64,000 nt of DNA from Gammaproteobacteria bacterium (lineage in GTDB: Bacteria > Pseudomonadota > Gammaproteobacteria > Pseudomonadales > Azotimanducaceae). The notes under the pieces are model-generated. The model ran no database searches and had not been told where the DNA came from. It was given only the letters and a program-made list of their open reading frames with translations. Each line of letters begins with the position of its first letter. Position 1 is the first letter of the stretch. The DNA is taken from positions 310,001 to 374,000 of the forward strand of contig JAJFJZ010000025.1 of assembly GCA_021773565.1 (NCBI GenBank). Direction: 5' to 3'. Below are positions 54,901 through 63,369 of this stretch, piece by piece. A program made the translations under genes and the position numbers.

Positions 54901-56440
54901 TTATGGGCCACGCACGCTCACCCAAATATCAAATCTGTTACCCCTAAAAGGCACCATAGCAACCGCACTTATAGCCACGCTGATAGATGAAGGAACTTTG
55001 GTTAGCGGTTATTGGAGCAGCCCGCAAGAATCGCCATCCCCGCAGAAAAATGTTTCGAACCTGCAATTTTGTGACGCACAAAATTTCGATAGCCTGTTGC
55101 GTTTCGAACGAAATGCCAAACGGCGGGCCATTGTATCCATACCTTTCGAGAAGGCTGTTTCGTTTTTTGCTGATTGGCAGTCCTTCCGCGCTTCAGGGGA
55201 TACAGTAGCGGACAAAATGGAAAAACTTTCCGGTGTGCAGGCACCAACAGACATTTGGCTAAACGAGTTTCTCCCCGCCAGGCTCGATGCTTTTTCACTA
55301 CACCAGCTTGACGAACTGATTGCCAACGACGAACTCGTGTGGATAGGCAGCGAAAAACACCAGCTAACGCTGGTATGGAAGCAGGAACTGGAGTTGATAT
55401 CTGCAAACACAGAGCCTTCAGCGACAACGGAAGAGCCCTCAGCGGAAATAGAAGAGCCTTCAGCGGAAATAGAAGAGCCTTCAGCGACAACGGAAGAGCC
55501 CTCGCTGGATCTCTACAAACTTTTTACAGACCCGCTGGCGCAGTATTCCTACAATCAATTGCAGGACCTTAGTGGGCAGGGAGCCGAGCAATTTAATTCA
55601 GGTTTTTGGGACCAGGTGTGGCGTGGACATCTAACTTCCAACAGCATCGCTACCCTGGATAAGGCCATGACTATGAAGTTTAAACTCTCCCCTGAAGATA
55701 ACGGTTTGCAATCGTTTGACAAGGACAACCGCCGATCTTCAAGGCGCACCTTTGCTCGCCGTATCCGGGGGCTTACTCAGGGCTGGCCGGGTTTGTGGCG
55801 AATAGTCGAATCCAGAAATACCGGGGACGATGCCCTTACACGAATGGAACAGGACAAGGAACGCGTACGCCTGCTCGTAGATCGTTACGGAATTGTGTGC
55901 CGCGAAATGATAGATCATGAAGCGCCCTCGTTTGCGTGGAGCCGCCTGTTTCGGTGTATGCGCCTGATGGAATTATCCGGCGAGCTTGTGGGTGGATTGT
56001 TTATAGAAGGGCTCTCCGGTCCACAGTTTGCTGCACCGGCTGCCCTTCTAAAACTCTCCCGGGCACTCCCGGAAAACGCCTTCTGGATTAGCGCGCTGGA
56101 TCCGATCAGCCCTTGTGGCCTGGGCCTCAAGGGAGGATTGAATAAAAAACCGATGGCTTTACCCCAGCGCAGACGAGGCAACTATCTGGTTTATAGCTCG
56201 GGCAAACTCGCACTGTATGCAGAGAAAAACGGTGCGCGGCTTACCTTTTTGATCGATGCTGAAGACCCCGGGCTGGAAACCTGTTACGAGCTGATTCAAC
56301 ATCTTTTATCACAGCGCGGTCGAATTCAGCTTCAGGAAATAAATGCAGTAACACCAAATAATAGCCCTTACCTTGATGGGCTCACGAGGCGATTTGAAAG
56401 TATGCGCGACCATAAAGGCATTAGCCTGCTCAATCGTTGA
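51941..56440 (+). CDS. lhr: Large helicase-related protein Lhr
   Basis: About 1499 residues (E. coli Lhr 1538). The ATG at 51941 has AAGG seven bases upstream; the frame also extends to 51827. Superfamily 2 helicase core: Walker A T-A-P-T-G-S-G-K-T (50-58), D-E-I-H (near 173), S-A-T (near 205), and motif VI Q-R-I-G-R-A-G-H-G (near 366), then winged-helix and beta-barrel parts typical of Lhr-core. The long C-terminal region ends with the Lhr-CTD, which in E. coli has been linked to uracil-DNA glycosylase activity and shares the HTH_42 fold with YcaQ. Four seven-residue EPSA-type repeats (1158-1185) form a flexible linker before the last 300 residues. Confidence 0.95.
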   Translation: MAFSSKNNSVLTELFHPQIAAWFKLRFDKPTEVQSLSWPEIANRQHLLITAPTGSGKTLTAFLWAINQFISKQLETGTTRVLYISPLKALNNDIQRNLLEPLSELRQCFDQTDDAMAEIKVQIRSGDTPQNERQRMLRNPPEILITTPESLNLMLTNPKGRLALSGVKTVIFDEIHSIADNRRGVQLMVCAERLANIAGEFQRIALSATVRPLEKIAAFVGGQQKANTPRVVKIIDSKTDKKLVMRVVFPQSAKAARNQGVKIWEPLTESFLQHIDRNTSTLFFTNNRALAEKITLKINAHESEPVAYAHHGSLAREIRTLVEHRLKAGELKAIVATNSLEMGIDIGTLDEVVLVQSPPSIASTVQRIGRAGHGVGETSRGTLYPTHPQDFVEAAALTRAVLDRDIEPIKPLENALDVLAQTIVSMTATEIWDKNALFELVTRSYCYRTLAFEVYSLVVDMLAGRYQQSRIRNLKPRIEFDRINNSLDANKAALFALYNSGGTIPDRGYYKLRHVDSGALIGELDEEFVWEARVGQNFTLGTQHWRINRITHNDVLVSQSASKTTPPPFWKSEGLNRNFHLSNLIGIFLSDSNQLLQQHGESKLHAKLVETHGFDEGAAEELTEYLSAQRAFTNTGLPHRNHLLLEHVKAGPGGYHGPDHEQQLVFHTLWGGTLNQPFALALSAAYERHFSHRPDIHADNNAVVIQVKHSIDPDLFLSLVTPENLEELLRESLENSGFFGARFRECSARALLLTRQKFNQRLPLWMSRLQAKNMMDAVKAYPDFPILLETWRTCLQDEFDLEQLKNMLAELRNGEITCTQICTDRPSPFAANISWNQINSQYMYADDSPQTPGVSALTDELLRSAAFGQAAQIVLSDAVIKEFEEKRQRLYTGYAPQSLSDLEAWTRERVCIPQLEWFALCNRLTEGLQAEFEGSDRLVWIGSGLNRWYIHLENLAVINRLWLDTGDSHRFSDTRTAAELLGEFLVFYGPRTLTQISNLLPLKGTIATALIATLIDEGTLVSGYWSSPQESPSPQKNVSNLQFCDAQNFDSLLRFERNAKRRAIVSIPFEKAVSFFADWQSFRASGDTVADKMEKLSGVQAPTDIWLNEFLPARLDAFSLHQLDELIANDELVWIGSEKHQLTLVWKQELELISANTEPSATTEEPSAEIEEPSAEIEEPSATTEEPSLDLYKLFTDPLAQYSYNQLQDLSGQGAEQFNSGFWDQVWRGHLTSNSIATLDKAMTMKFKLSPEDNGLQSFDKDNRRSSRRTFARRIRGLTQGWPGLWRIVESRNTGDDALTRMEQDKERVRLLVDRYGIVCREMIDHEAPSFAWSRLFRCMRLMELSGELVGGLFIEGLSGPQFAAPAALLKLSRALPENAFWISALDPISPCGLGLKGGLNKKPMALPQRRRGNYLVYSSGKLALYAEKNGARLTFLIDAEDPGLETCYELIQHLLSQRGRIQLQEINAVTPNNSPYLDGLTRRFESMRDHKGISLLNR
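55412..55495 (+). repeat. Four 21-nt in-frame tandem repeats inside lhr
   Basis: Units at 55412, 55433, 55454 and 55475, each 21 bases, with a fifth partial copy. They encode E-P-S-A-T-T-E or E-P-S-A-E-I-E in the order A-B-B-A. Units 1 and 4 are identical in sequence, and 2 and 3 differ by one base. Because units are multiples of three, slippage changes linker length without frameshift. Confidence 0.9.
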
Positions 56441-56509
56441 CCATCAGATCAGTAAGTAACACCTGGCCAATGTTCTATAATAACACCAACAAAGTCGAGA
56501 ATAGCCGTC

Positions 56510-57526
56510 ATGACCCACACAGAAAACGCGCCTCTTGAATCCTGGTTGGCGCAGGAAACACCGGAGCCTGTTCTGGAACCAGCGCTTCCTATCGTAGACC
56601 CGCATCACCACCTGTGGGATCTGCGGAAAATGACCGGTGAGCCATTTACCAGTTTTCAGCAGAAGGTTTACCTTGGTGAAGAAATATCAAACGATATCGC
56701 TATGTCAGGGCACAACATTGTTCAGACAGTATTCGCACAATGTAACGCCTTCTATCGGACAGATGGCCCAGAGGAATTGAGAGCAGTTGGAGAAACAGAA
56801 TTTGTCCATGAAATAGCTGCCCTGAGCAGGTCGGGTTTGTACGGCAACACACAACTCTGCGCTGGCATATTCAGTGCAGCAGATCTGCGACTAGGCGACA
56901 AAGTTGAACCGGTATTACAAGCACACATGGCTGCATCCCAATATTTTCGGGGCGTGCGAACCGCCTTTCCGCGAGATCTGAACGATGAGTTCATGGCCGG
57001 TTACAATATGCTCGCGAAACATAATCTCAGTTTTGATCACTACTCACCCGATCACCAAAGACTGCCAGTACTGGCGAAGCTCGCCAGGATGCAACCGGAT
57101 GTGACAATAATAGTTAATCATCTTGGAGGAAAAATTGACCCAGGTGCAAATAACGACGCGTTCGATCAGTGGCGCCAATCTATAGACACTATCGCGGCCT
57201 GCAGCAATGTTGTCTTGAAAGTTGGTGGTGCCCAACAGCGCGTTGGACCGTGGGAACCTCCTTTCCACGCGAACCAGCGAAATAATCCAATTGGTTCCGA
57301 AGCTCTTTGTGCGCTTCTCTATCCATGGTACACCTATGCGATAGGGGCATTTGGTCCTGATCGTTGTATGTTTGAAAGCAATTTCCCGGTCGACAAGGAA
57401 TGTGTGTCCTATCGGACACTCTGGAATACATTTAAATGTATTGCCGATAAATCAGGCTTGAGTGATTCCGAAAAAGAAGACATGTTCAGTGGCACAGCTA
57501 AACGCGTGTATCGCCTGCACGATTGA
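56510..57526 (+). CDS. Amidohydrolase family protein (COG3618-like TIM-barrel metal hydrolase)
   Basis: 338 residues. Metal-binding start I-V-D-P-H-H-H-L-W-D; middle Q-C-N-A-F-Y-R-T, G-V-R-T-A-F-P-R-D, and I-I-V-N-H-L-G-G with a conserved His; end F-G-P-D-R-C-M-F-E-S-N-F-P-V-D-K with the late aspartate. Family members hydrolyse lactones or decarboxylate carboxylates (for example 2-pyrone-4,6-dicarboxylate lactonase or rhamnonolactonase-type). Cytoplasmic, single-gene unit 69 bases after lhr. An aldonolactone oxidase and TRAP system lie 1.5 kb further on the other strand. Confidence 0.88.
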   Translation: MTHTENAPLESWLAQETPEPVLEPALPIVDPHHHLWDLRKMTGEPFTSFQQKVYLGEEISNDIAMSGHNIVQTVFAQCNAFYRTDGPEELRAVGETEFVHEIAALSRSGLYGNTQLCAGIFSAADLRLGDKVEPVLQAHMAASQYFRGVRTAFPRDLNDEFMAGYNMLAKHNLSFDHYSPDHQRLPVLAKLARMQPDVTIIVNHLGGKIDPGANNDAFDQWRQSIDTIAACSNVVLKVGGAQQRVGPWEPPFHANQRNNPIGSEALCALLYPWYTYAIGAFGPDRCMFESNFPVDKECVSYRTLWNTFKCIADKSGLSDSEKEDMFSGTAKRVYRLHD

Positions 57527-57718
57527 TTAATCGCGTTGGGGCAGGTCGGGTCAAAGTCGTAGAGCCTAGTTCGCGGAACTTAGGGCCAGAGCGTTAACCA
57601 CGTCATGGTTCACAATGCTGTTGAAGGGCTATTATTTGCAGGATACGCGCTTGATAATCAAGAGTGATAAGCAAGGACAGCTATTCTGAGCACGCACTTA
57701 CCAAATCCTGAACTGGAC

Positions 57719-58981
57719 ATGCTGCTAGGCAGGCACAATGCAGGCACGCTATGCCTTGCGCGTGTGGATCATCTGGATAGCATTCAGCAGGCAGATGATG
57801 CTTCAAGTTTTCCAGCAGAACAACTACAGGAAGCTTTTCTGGACCGTCTGCATGGCTGTCTACCTTCCAACTGTGATTTACAAAGCCTGGCACTGGGGAA
57901 ATTTGCCTGGGTGCTTGATTCAGAAACAGAACAGGAGGCCACAAATGATGAAATTCTGGCGCTGTTCCAAAGCCCGTTTGATTACGACCACCACACTGCA
58001 TTCGTGACACTCAGTATCGCAGTTGTCGACATAGCCAATATTACTGAAACGGCCGGAAGCCTGCTGCAACTGAATCAGGCACTCCGCAACGCACAAGCGC
58101 AGGGCGGGAATCGTTGTTATCAGGCGCGCGCTCCACGGGATGTTTTAGCCCAGATACCATCTGCGATCGAACGCGAAGAGTTCGCTATTCATTTTCAGAG
58201 TGTGTGGAGTACTGACACGCTACAACTGTCTGGTGCAGAAGCACTGCTGCGCTGGCACGGCCTCGATCTTAACAACATTGACCCGGGGCAACTTGTACAA
58301 ATGGCCGAAGCCGGTAACAAGATGGCTAGTCTGGGCAACTGGATAATTCGTAAATCATGTTCACACGCCAGCGCCTGGCTGGAAACCTGGGCGCATCCCT
58401 TAACACTGGGGGTAAATATTTCGCAGCAGCAATTTCATTCACCGCACTTTATGAGCAACCTGGCCATTTGCCTGGAAAATACCTGGCTGGACCCCAAGTG
58501 CCTGGAACTTGAACTTCGGTATTCTGATTTTTCTGCGCTTCTGGAGCGCGACAGTGCCAGCCTGCTTGGGCTTAGTAAAATGGGTGTACGCCTGTGTCTG
58601 GACAATATCGATGCCCATTTTTTTGAGCACCAACACCAGCCGCTTAAAGAATTTATTCTGGGTCATACGGCCATACCTGCGGACAACAGAAATAGCCTGG
58701 GTATCCAAATAAGCAGTATCAAGATTGACCCGGAGCTGATTATCCCACTGTTTTCCGCGGAACACCTTGACGATTCACAATCTGAACTCAAAAACGAACT
58801 CAAACACTATATTGGGGAGTGCAGGCAGGAACACATTCGCAGCACTGCAGTGGGAGTAGAAAACAAGGACATACTAAAATCGATAGGCGGTTTCGGGTTT
58901 GATTTCGCGCAAGGATACGCGCTGGGCCGAGCCCTCACTGCCAAAGGGTTTACGCGACTAGCTCGCAGCTCTGCTTACTAG
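57719..58981 (+). CDS. Degenerate GGDEF-EAL protein, probably catalytically inactive
   Basis: 420 residues, no membrane segments. Residues about 1-140 look like a degenerate GGDEF domain (A-L-G-K-F in place of GGDEF at 58-62, V-T-L-S-I-A-V, and A-L-R-N-A-Q-A-Q-G-G-N-R). Residues about 145-415 are an EAL domain with E174-A-L-L intact and the I-K335-I-D lysine kept, but the T-E motif reads R-Y (267-268), D-D reads D-N (295-296) and E-G-V-E reads V-G-V-E (378-381). These losses remove metal ligands, so it probably binds c-di-GMP or protein rather than hydrolysing it. The ATG has no Shine-Dalgarno site; AAGGA is placed before an upstream CTG/ATT in frame. Confidence 0.85.
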   Translation: MLLGRHNAGTLCLARVDHLDSIQQADDASSFPAEQLQEAFLDRLHGCLPSNCDLQSLALGKFAWVLDSETEQEATNDEILALFQSPFDYDHHTAFVTLSIAVVDIANITETAGSLLQLNQALRNAQAQGGNRCYQARAPRDVLAQIPSAIEREEFAIHFQSVWSTDTLQLSGAEALLRWHGLDLNNIDPGQLVQMAEAGNKMASLGNWIIRKSCSHASAWLETWAHPLTLGVNISQQQFHSPHFMSNLAICLENTWLDPKCLELELRYSDFSALLERDSASLLGLSKMGVRLCLDNIDAHFFEHQHQPLKEFILGHTAIPADNRNSLGIQISSIKIDPELIIPLFSAEHLDDSQSELKNELKHYIGECRQEHIRSTAVGVENKDILKSIGGFGFDFAQGYALGRALTAKGFTRLARSSAY

Positions 58982-58992
58982 CAGTGCGAAGT

Positions 58993-60183
58993 TTATACGA
59001 ACAACTCCGCAAGGAAGGCGTTGATAAACACTCCCTGTGGATCCAGGTGTTCTCGAACTCGACAGAAAGCAGCATATTGTGGGTACATACTTGAGAGTTC
59101 GTTCTTTTTTAAGGAGTGCACTTTGCCCCAGTGAGGACGACCGCCATACTTTCTGAATATTGTTTCGGCAGCGTCAAAAACCTCGTGATAGGAGCGTTCC
59201 GCACCCTGATGCACCGAAAGCGTTACCACTTCCCGCTGGTAGGCAGTACTCAGGGGTAACTCATCAGCCGCCATGGTGCGATATTCAATAGGCCACGGAA
59301 GTCTGGGGAACTTCCGCAAAAACAGCTCCCGCAATTCACAAAAACAACGCCAGCCCTGTTCATAGGGCACGGCGTATTCCATTTCATTGAATTTCGCCGG
59401 ACGATCACTTGGGAATACCTCATATGCTGGCGCGATGTATTCACTGCTACTCATACGTTGCGCTACGTGGTCCGTACGATTGAGCGTTTTGAAGGAAAAA
59501 ATATCCGTATTCGGGGCCCAGAAAAACTCGAAGTGTTTGTTAGAAGCCACCAGGTTTTCACGGCACGCTACACACTCCGACCAATCGCCCTGCCAGTTAT
59601 TTTCATGCAGATAAAACGCCGGTTTGAGCTTGAGAGTGACATCGACAATTACGCCGAGCATTCCCATGGATATTTTGGCGTAATCCAGCAGTTCGCTGTT
59701 CTCCGTCTCGGAAATGACCAGCGTATCACCCTGGGCGGTAACCAGGGTAAGCCCGATAATACTGTTAGGCATGCTGGGTAAGGTGATCCCTGTACCGTGG
59801 GTACCTGTGGAAAGCGCTCCAGCCAGACCCTGACGGTCGATATCTCCCTGTTGAGGAAGCGACAAACCAGCAGACCACAGCAGCGGTCCCAGTTTATGGA
59901 TTTTTGTTCCTGCCTGTATCTTTGCCGTATTGTTCGGAGGGTCTACCGAGAGCAGGCCTTGCATATTGTCCAGGGAGAGGATGACATCATCGGTCCAGAA
60001 AGGGTTAAAGGAATGCGCGCTACCAGCACACCTCAAGGTCAGTCCGTCTCTACGACAACCTTGTACAGCCTGGCTTACCTGTTCTATTGAGCCCGGACTT
60101 TCAAAGCGCACAAAATCGTGTACATGTGCACCAGACCAATTACACCAGGCTTTAACTGTAGGCAGTTCGGGACGGTCCATCAT
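58993..60183 (-). CDS. FAD-linked aldonolactone oxidase (D-arabinono-1,4-lactone oxidase family)
   Basis: About 396 residues. The FAD-binding PCMH domain has R-F-E-S-P-G-S-I-E-Q-V, R-C-A-G-S-A-H-S-F-N-P, and G-A-L-S-T-G-T-H-G-T-G; the C-terminal ALO domain includes the family H-W-G-K motif in G-G-R-P-H-W-G-K-V-H. Oxidises sugar-1,4-lactones or the corresponding polyols with O2. The ATG at 60183 shares one base with the stop of the TRAP large permease (TGATG), so it is the fourth gene of the TRAP operon, suggesting that the imported substrate is a sugar acid or lactone. Confidence 0.9.
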   Translation of the reverse strand: MMDRPELPTVKAWCNWSGAHVHDFVRFESPGSIEQVSQAVQGCRRDGLTLRCAGSAHSFNPFWTDDVILSLDNMQGLLSVDPPNNTAKIQAGTKIHKLGPLLWSAGLSLPQQGDIDRQGLAGALSTGTHGTGITLPSMPNSIIGLTLVTAQGDTLVISETENSELLDYAKISMGMLGVIVDVTLKLKPAFYLHENNWQGDWSECVACRENLVASNKHFEFFWAPNTDIFSFKTLNRTDHVAQRMSSSEYIAPAYEVFPSDRPAKFNEMEYAVPYEQGWRCFCELRELFLRKFPRLPWPIEYRTMAADELPLSTAYQREVVTLSVHQGAERSYHEVFDAAETIFRKYGGRPHWGKVHSLKKNELSSMYPQYAAFCRVREHLDPQGVFINAFLAELFV

Positions 60184-61529
60184 CAATACGCCTGATCGGG
60201 TAACCATGTTACCAGCGCCTGCCAGTTAAAAATTATTACCAGACCTGCCAACTGGATCAGGATAAAAGGTATAACCCCCTGGTAGATAGTCGATACATCC
60301 ACTTCGGGCGGTGCAACACCGCGGAGATAGAATATGGCAAAGCCCACCGGAGGTGTCAGGAAACTTGTCTGCAGGCACACGGCAAACAACACCGTAAACC
60401 AGATTGGGTCGAAACCCAGTGTTATTACTACGGGTGATACGAGAGGCAGCACGATGAGTGTGAGCTCAATCCAGTCCAGAAAGAAGCCCAACAGGAAAGT
60501 TGCCAGCAGTATGCAAATTATTATCCCGGTGCTTTCAAAAGGCAGCCCAAGTAATGCGCGCTCGATCAGCTCATCCCCGCCCAGACCCCTGAGAACCAGC
60601 GAAAAAGCCGTGGCACCCAACATGATGGCAAATATGAATGCCGTAGTTTTAGTCGTGCCCTGCAATACTTCCTTTAACACCGGGACAGTCATCACTCCCC
60701 TGCTGAGTGTGAGCAGCAGTGCGCCTGCAGCGCCAACCCCCGCTGCTTCGGTTGGAGTGGCGAGACCAAAAAAAATGCTACCCAATACAGCAAGAATCAG
60801 AAATGCAGCCGGTACTATCGCCTTTACAAGGTCCCAAACCGCTTTTAAGTCAATGGCTTTTGTTTTGGCAGCCGGGGCACTTTCAGGCCGAAACAAACCC
60901 ACCAATAATAAATAGGTGATGTACATAACACCCAATAATGCTCCCGGAAGCATCGCTCCCAAAAACAAATCACCCACGCTCATCGCCATGCGATCTGCCA
61001 TTAACACCAGCATAATGCTTGGTGGAATAAGAATGCCAAGGGTGCCAACGGCGCAAACAGTACCTGCCGCGAGACTGGGCTTATAGCCATTTTCGAGCAT
61101 AACCGGCAGGCCTATCAGCCCGAGAAGGACTACAGATGCGCCAATTATGCCGGTTGTGGCTGCCAGTAATAATCCTATTACCGTAACCGCCACTGCCAGT
61201 CCGCCGCGCAAGGGGCCCAGCAAGCGACCAATACTGGTCAGCAAATCTCTGGCAATACCCGAGCGATCCAATAACAGACCCATAAAAACAAACATGGGCA
61301 AAGCAACCATTACCCAGTTTTCCATTACGTTCCATATTCGGTCCACCACCAATGAGGTGTACGGCCAGTCCACGCCAACATACCACCCCATATCCACCTC
61401 AAAAATAATTGCCAGTGCGGTGAACACAACCGCTAACCCTCCAAGCAGCCAGGCGATGGGGAAGCCGGTGAATACCAGCGCAATAAAACTGAAAAACATC
61501 AACAGTGCAAGAATTTCACCTGGACTCAT
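60183..61529 (-). CDS. dctM: TRAP transporter large permease subunit (DctM type)
   Basis: About 448 residues with about 12 membrane segments. The ATG at 61529 overlaps the small-subunit gene by 14 bases; the frame extends to 61559. Typical blocks: F-T-G-F-P-I-A-W-L-L-G-G, A-L-P-M-F-V-F-M-G-L-L-L-D-R-S-G-I-A, L-G-I-L-I-P-P-S-I-M-L-V, T-P-T-E-A-A-G-V-G-A-A-G-A, and L-T-P-P-V-G-F-A-I-F-Y. Forms the sodium-coupled import pore with the small subunit in the inner membrane. Confidence 0.95.
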   Translation of the reverse strand: MSPGEILALLMFFSFIALVFTGFPIAWLLGGLAVVFTALAIIFEVDMGWYVGVDWPYTSLVVDRIWNVMENWVMVALPMFVFMGLLLDRSGIARDLLTSIGRLLGPLRGGLAVAVTVIGLLLAATTGIIGASVVLLGLIGLPVMLENGYKPSLAAGTVCAVGTLGILIPPSIMLVLMADRMAMSVGDLFLGAMLPGALLGVMYITYLLLVGLFRPESAPAAKTKAIDLKAVWDLVKAIVPAAFLILAVLGSIFFGLATPTEAAGVGAAGALLLTLSRGVMTVPVLKEVLQGTTKTTAFIFAIMLGATAFSLVLRGLGGDELIERALLGLPFESTGIIICILLATFLLGFFLDWIELTLIVLPLVSPVVITLGFDPIWFTVLFAVCLQTSFLTPPVGFAIFYLRGVAPPEVDVSTIYQGVIPFILIQLAGLVIIFNWQALVTWLPDQAY

Positions 61530-62067
61530 GATTACCCTCAGGGTGATCCGTGGCGCCAAACAGAAAAGCGAACAAACGCGTAAGCCGAGCCAGTGCTGCC
61601 AGCAATAACAGTAAAAAAGACAGGGGAAGAAGGGCCTTTATAAACCAGCGATAGGGCAAGCCGCCCGGGGCCTGGGATATTTCATTTAACTCAAAGCTAA
61701 GCATGGCGTAAGGGATGCCATACCAGATGATAAGCACGATAAACGGCAACAGGGCCAACAAAATACCGTATAACTCAAGCCAGGCCTGATTTCGCGCAGA
61801 CAACTTCACCAACACCACGTCGACTCTCACATGGCCATTGGCCTGATAGGTGTATGACAATCCGAGTAAAAAACCGATGGAGTATAGATGCCATTGCAGT
61901 TCTTCCAGCTCGATGTGTCCCTCATCAAACAAGTAACGCATTACTACGTTTACAACAATGACTCCCAACAGTACCAGCCACAACCATGATATATGGCGCC
62001 CCATAACATCTAACGCTCCATCTATGGCGCGCGAAAAAGCAGTTTCTGGTAAACGCAACTTATCCAC
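61516..62067 (-). CDS. dctQ: TRAP transporter small permease subunit (DctQ type)
   Basis: About 183 residues with four membrane helices. The preferred start is the GTG at 62067 that shares a base with the preceding stop (TAGTG); an upstream frame runs to 62103 inside dctP. Family elements: W-L-W-L-V-L-L-G-V-I-V-V-N-V-V-M-R-Y, E-L-Q-W-H-L-Y-S-I-G-F-L-L-G, and H-V-R-V-D-V-V. Its C-terminus overlaps the large subunit gene by 14 bases. Confidence 0.93.
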   Translation of the reverse strand: MDKLRLPETAFSRAIDGALDVMGRHISWLWLVLLGVIVVNVVMRYLFDEGHIELEELQWHLYSIGFLLGLSYTYQANGHVRVDVVLVKLSARNQAWLELYGILLALLPFIVLIIWYGIPYAMLSFELNEISQAPGGLPYRWFIKALLPLSFLLLLLAALARLTRLFAFLFGATDHPEGNHESR

Positions 62068-63224
62068 TATAAATCTCTGGGCAGGTAGGCCAGGCGCTTC
62101 CAAAGCGCGTATTCTTCTTCAAAGGCACGCTGGGATGTCAACACGGCTGCAAAATCAGCATCCTTCCCAGCCTCTTCGTCCAGCACCTGCATGGTAACTG
62201 TTTTGAGTTCTCGCAAGATATCCATGGGTAGATACCGAGCAGTCACACCCGCCTCCTCGAATCCCCGAATAATACCGCCCTGTACCGCCTCTCCATGTGC
62301 AAGCAGATGCCCGGTGGCCGCAGTACAGGTGGTGTGAAACAGGGCCTGCTCCGATTCGGAAAGTTGTTGCCATATCTGCAGATTCACAACCAGGTGCGCC
62401 GTTGAGTAAGGCTGATGCCACCCGGGAAAATAATTGTTTTTAGCGATCCGTGCAAAACCCAATGCATCATCTACAATGGGAAGCGAAAATTCTGTAGCGT
62501 CAATAGCACCTTTTTCCAGCGCCTGAAAAATTTCGCCACCGGGCAACATCGTCACCGAAGCACCGAGCCGCTGCACAACTCTTCCACCAAGACCTGCGAA
62601 ACGAATTTTTAAACCATCAAAATCGGAAAGCGAAGTTATCGGTTGCCTGAACCAACCTGCAGTCTCCGGACCAATAATGCCGCAGAGGATAGGCATAAGA
62701 TTATGCGGTGCATAAATTTGCTCGGTGAGTTGCTGTCCTCCCCCCTTATACCACCAGCCCATGTAAGCCCAGGGTTCAAGGCCAAAAGGGGCTGCACCAA
62801 TGAGGGCTGAGGCGGGTATCTTGCCCTGGTCATAGCCAATCCAGGTAAACCCGGCCTGAACCTTGCCCTCGCGAACAGCATCGGTAATAGAAAAAGCGGG
62901 AACAATTTCACCCGGATCAAACAGGTCCAGTTGAATTGCCCCACCGCTAGCCCGTTTTAACCAATCCGCAACATACACCGGATTATCACCCAGCACAGGC
63001 AGATTTTCGGAGATATACAATGGCACTCGCCAGCGAATGTGCGCGGGTTGACTTTCCTGTTCCGCGCCTCCGCTCGTTCCAGCGCTTGCGGTTTCTGTTT
63101 CAGGCCTTGAGGGACGAATAGCCAGGCTAATGAGCAAACCTGCTACCAGCGCTACGATTACTGCCACCAGTGCGGCTCGATTGGAAATCAAGTTATTGCC
63201 TCCCCTGAATGCTCTGCTAAACAT
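62067..63224 (-). CDS. dctP: TRAP transporter substrate-binding protein (DctP type)
   Basis: 385 residues. An N-terminal hydrophobic segment (about 15-40) followed by a Ser/Thr/Glu-rich stretch looks more like a membrane anchor than a short cleavable signal, so the binding protein may be tethered. The DctP fold is clear: E-I-V-P-A-F-S-I-T-D-A-V-R-E-G-K-V-Q-A-G-F, L-K-I-R-F-A-G-L-G-G-R-V, G-A-S-V-T-M-L-P-G-G-E-I-F-Q-A-L-E-K-G-A-I-D-A-T-E-F-S. The Arg in K-I-R normally holds a substrate carboxylate. First gene of the P-Q-M-oxidase operon. Confidence 0.93.
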   Translation of the reverse strand: MFSRAFRGGNNLISNRAALVAVIVALVAGLLISLAIRPSRPETETASAGTSGGAEQESQPAHIRWRVPLYISENLPVLGDNPVYVADWLKRASGGAIQLDLFDPGEIVPAFSITDAVREGKVQAGFTWIGYDQGKIPASALIGAAPFGLEPWAYMGWWYKGGGQQLTEQIYAPHNLMPILCGIIGPETAGWFRQPITSLSDFDGLKIRFAGLGGRVVQRLGASVTMLPGGEIFQALEKGAIDATEFSLPIVDDALGFARIAKNNYFPGWHQPYSTAHLVVNLQIWQQLSESEQALFHTTCTAATGHLLAHGEAVQGGIIRGFEEAGVTARYLPMDILRELKTVTMQVLDEEAGKDADFAAVLTSQRAFEEEYALWKRLAYLPRDL

Positions 63225-63369
63225 TGCCGTTCTATTTATGTATTACAGACTATCTGAATCCGTCCAGAATCAGAACCTTCCCTTTTACCTGCTTTAATCG
63301 CATACAATAATTAGTCAGAGCTCCTTTAGTATCGAGACAATAACAACACCGGCCGGAGGACCTTCAGGC

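Noticed and set aside
55412-55495. Possible CRISPR-like array
   Set aside because: The 21-nt units are contiguous, without spacers, and in frame inside lhr.
57719-58981. Active c-di-GMP phosphodiesterase
   Set aside because: Several metal-binding and catalytic residues of the EAL domain are replaced.
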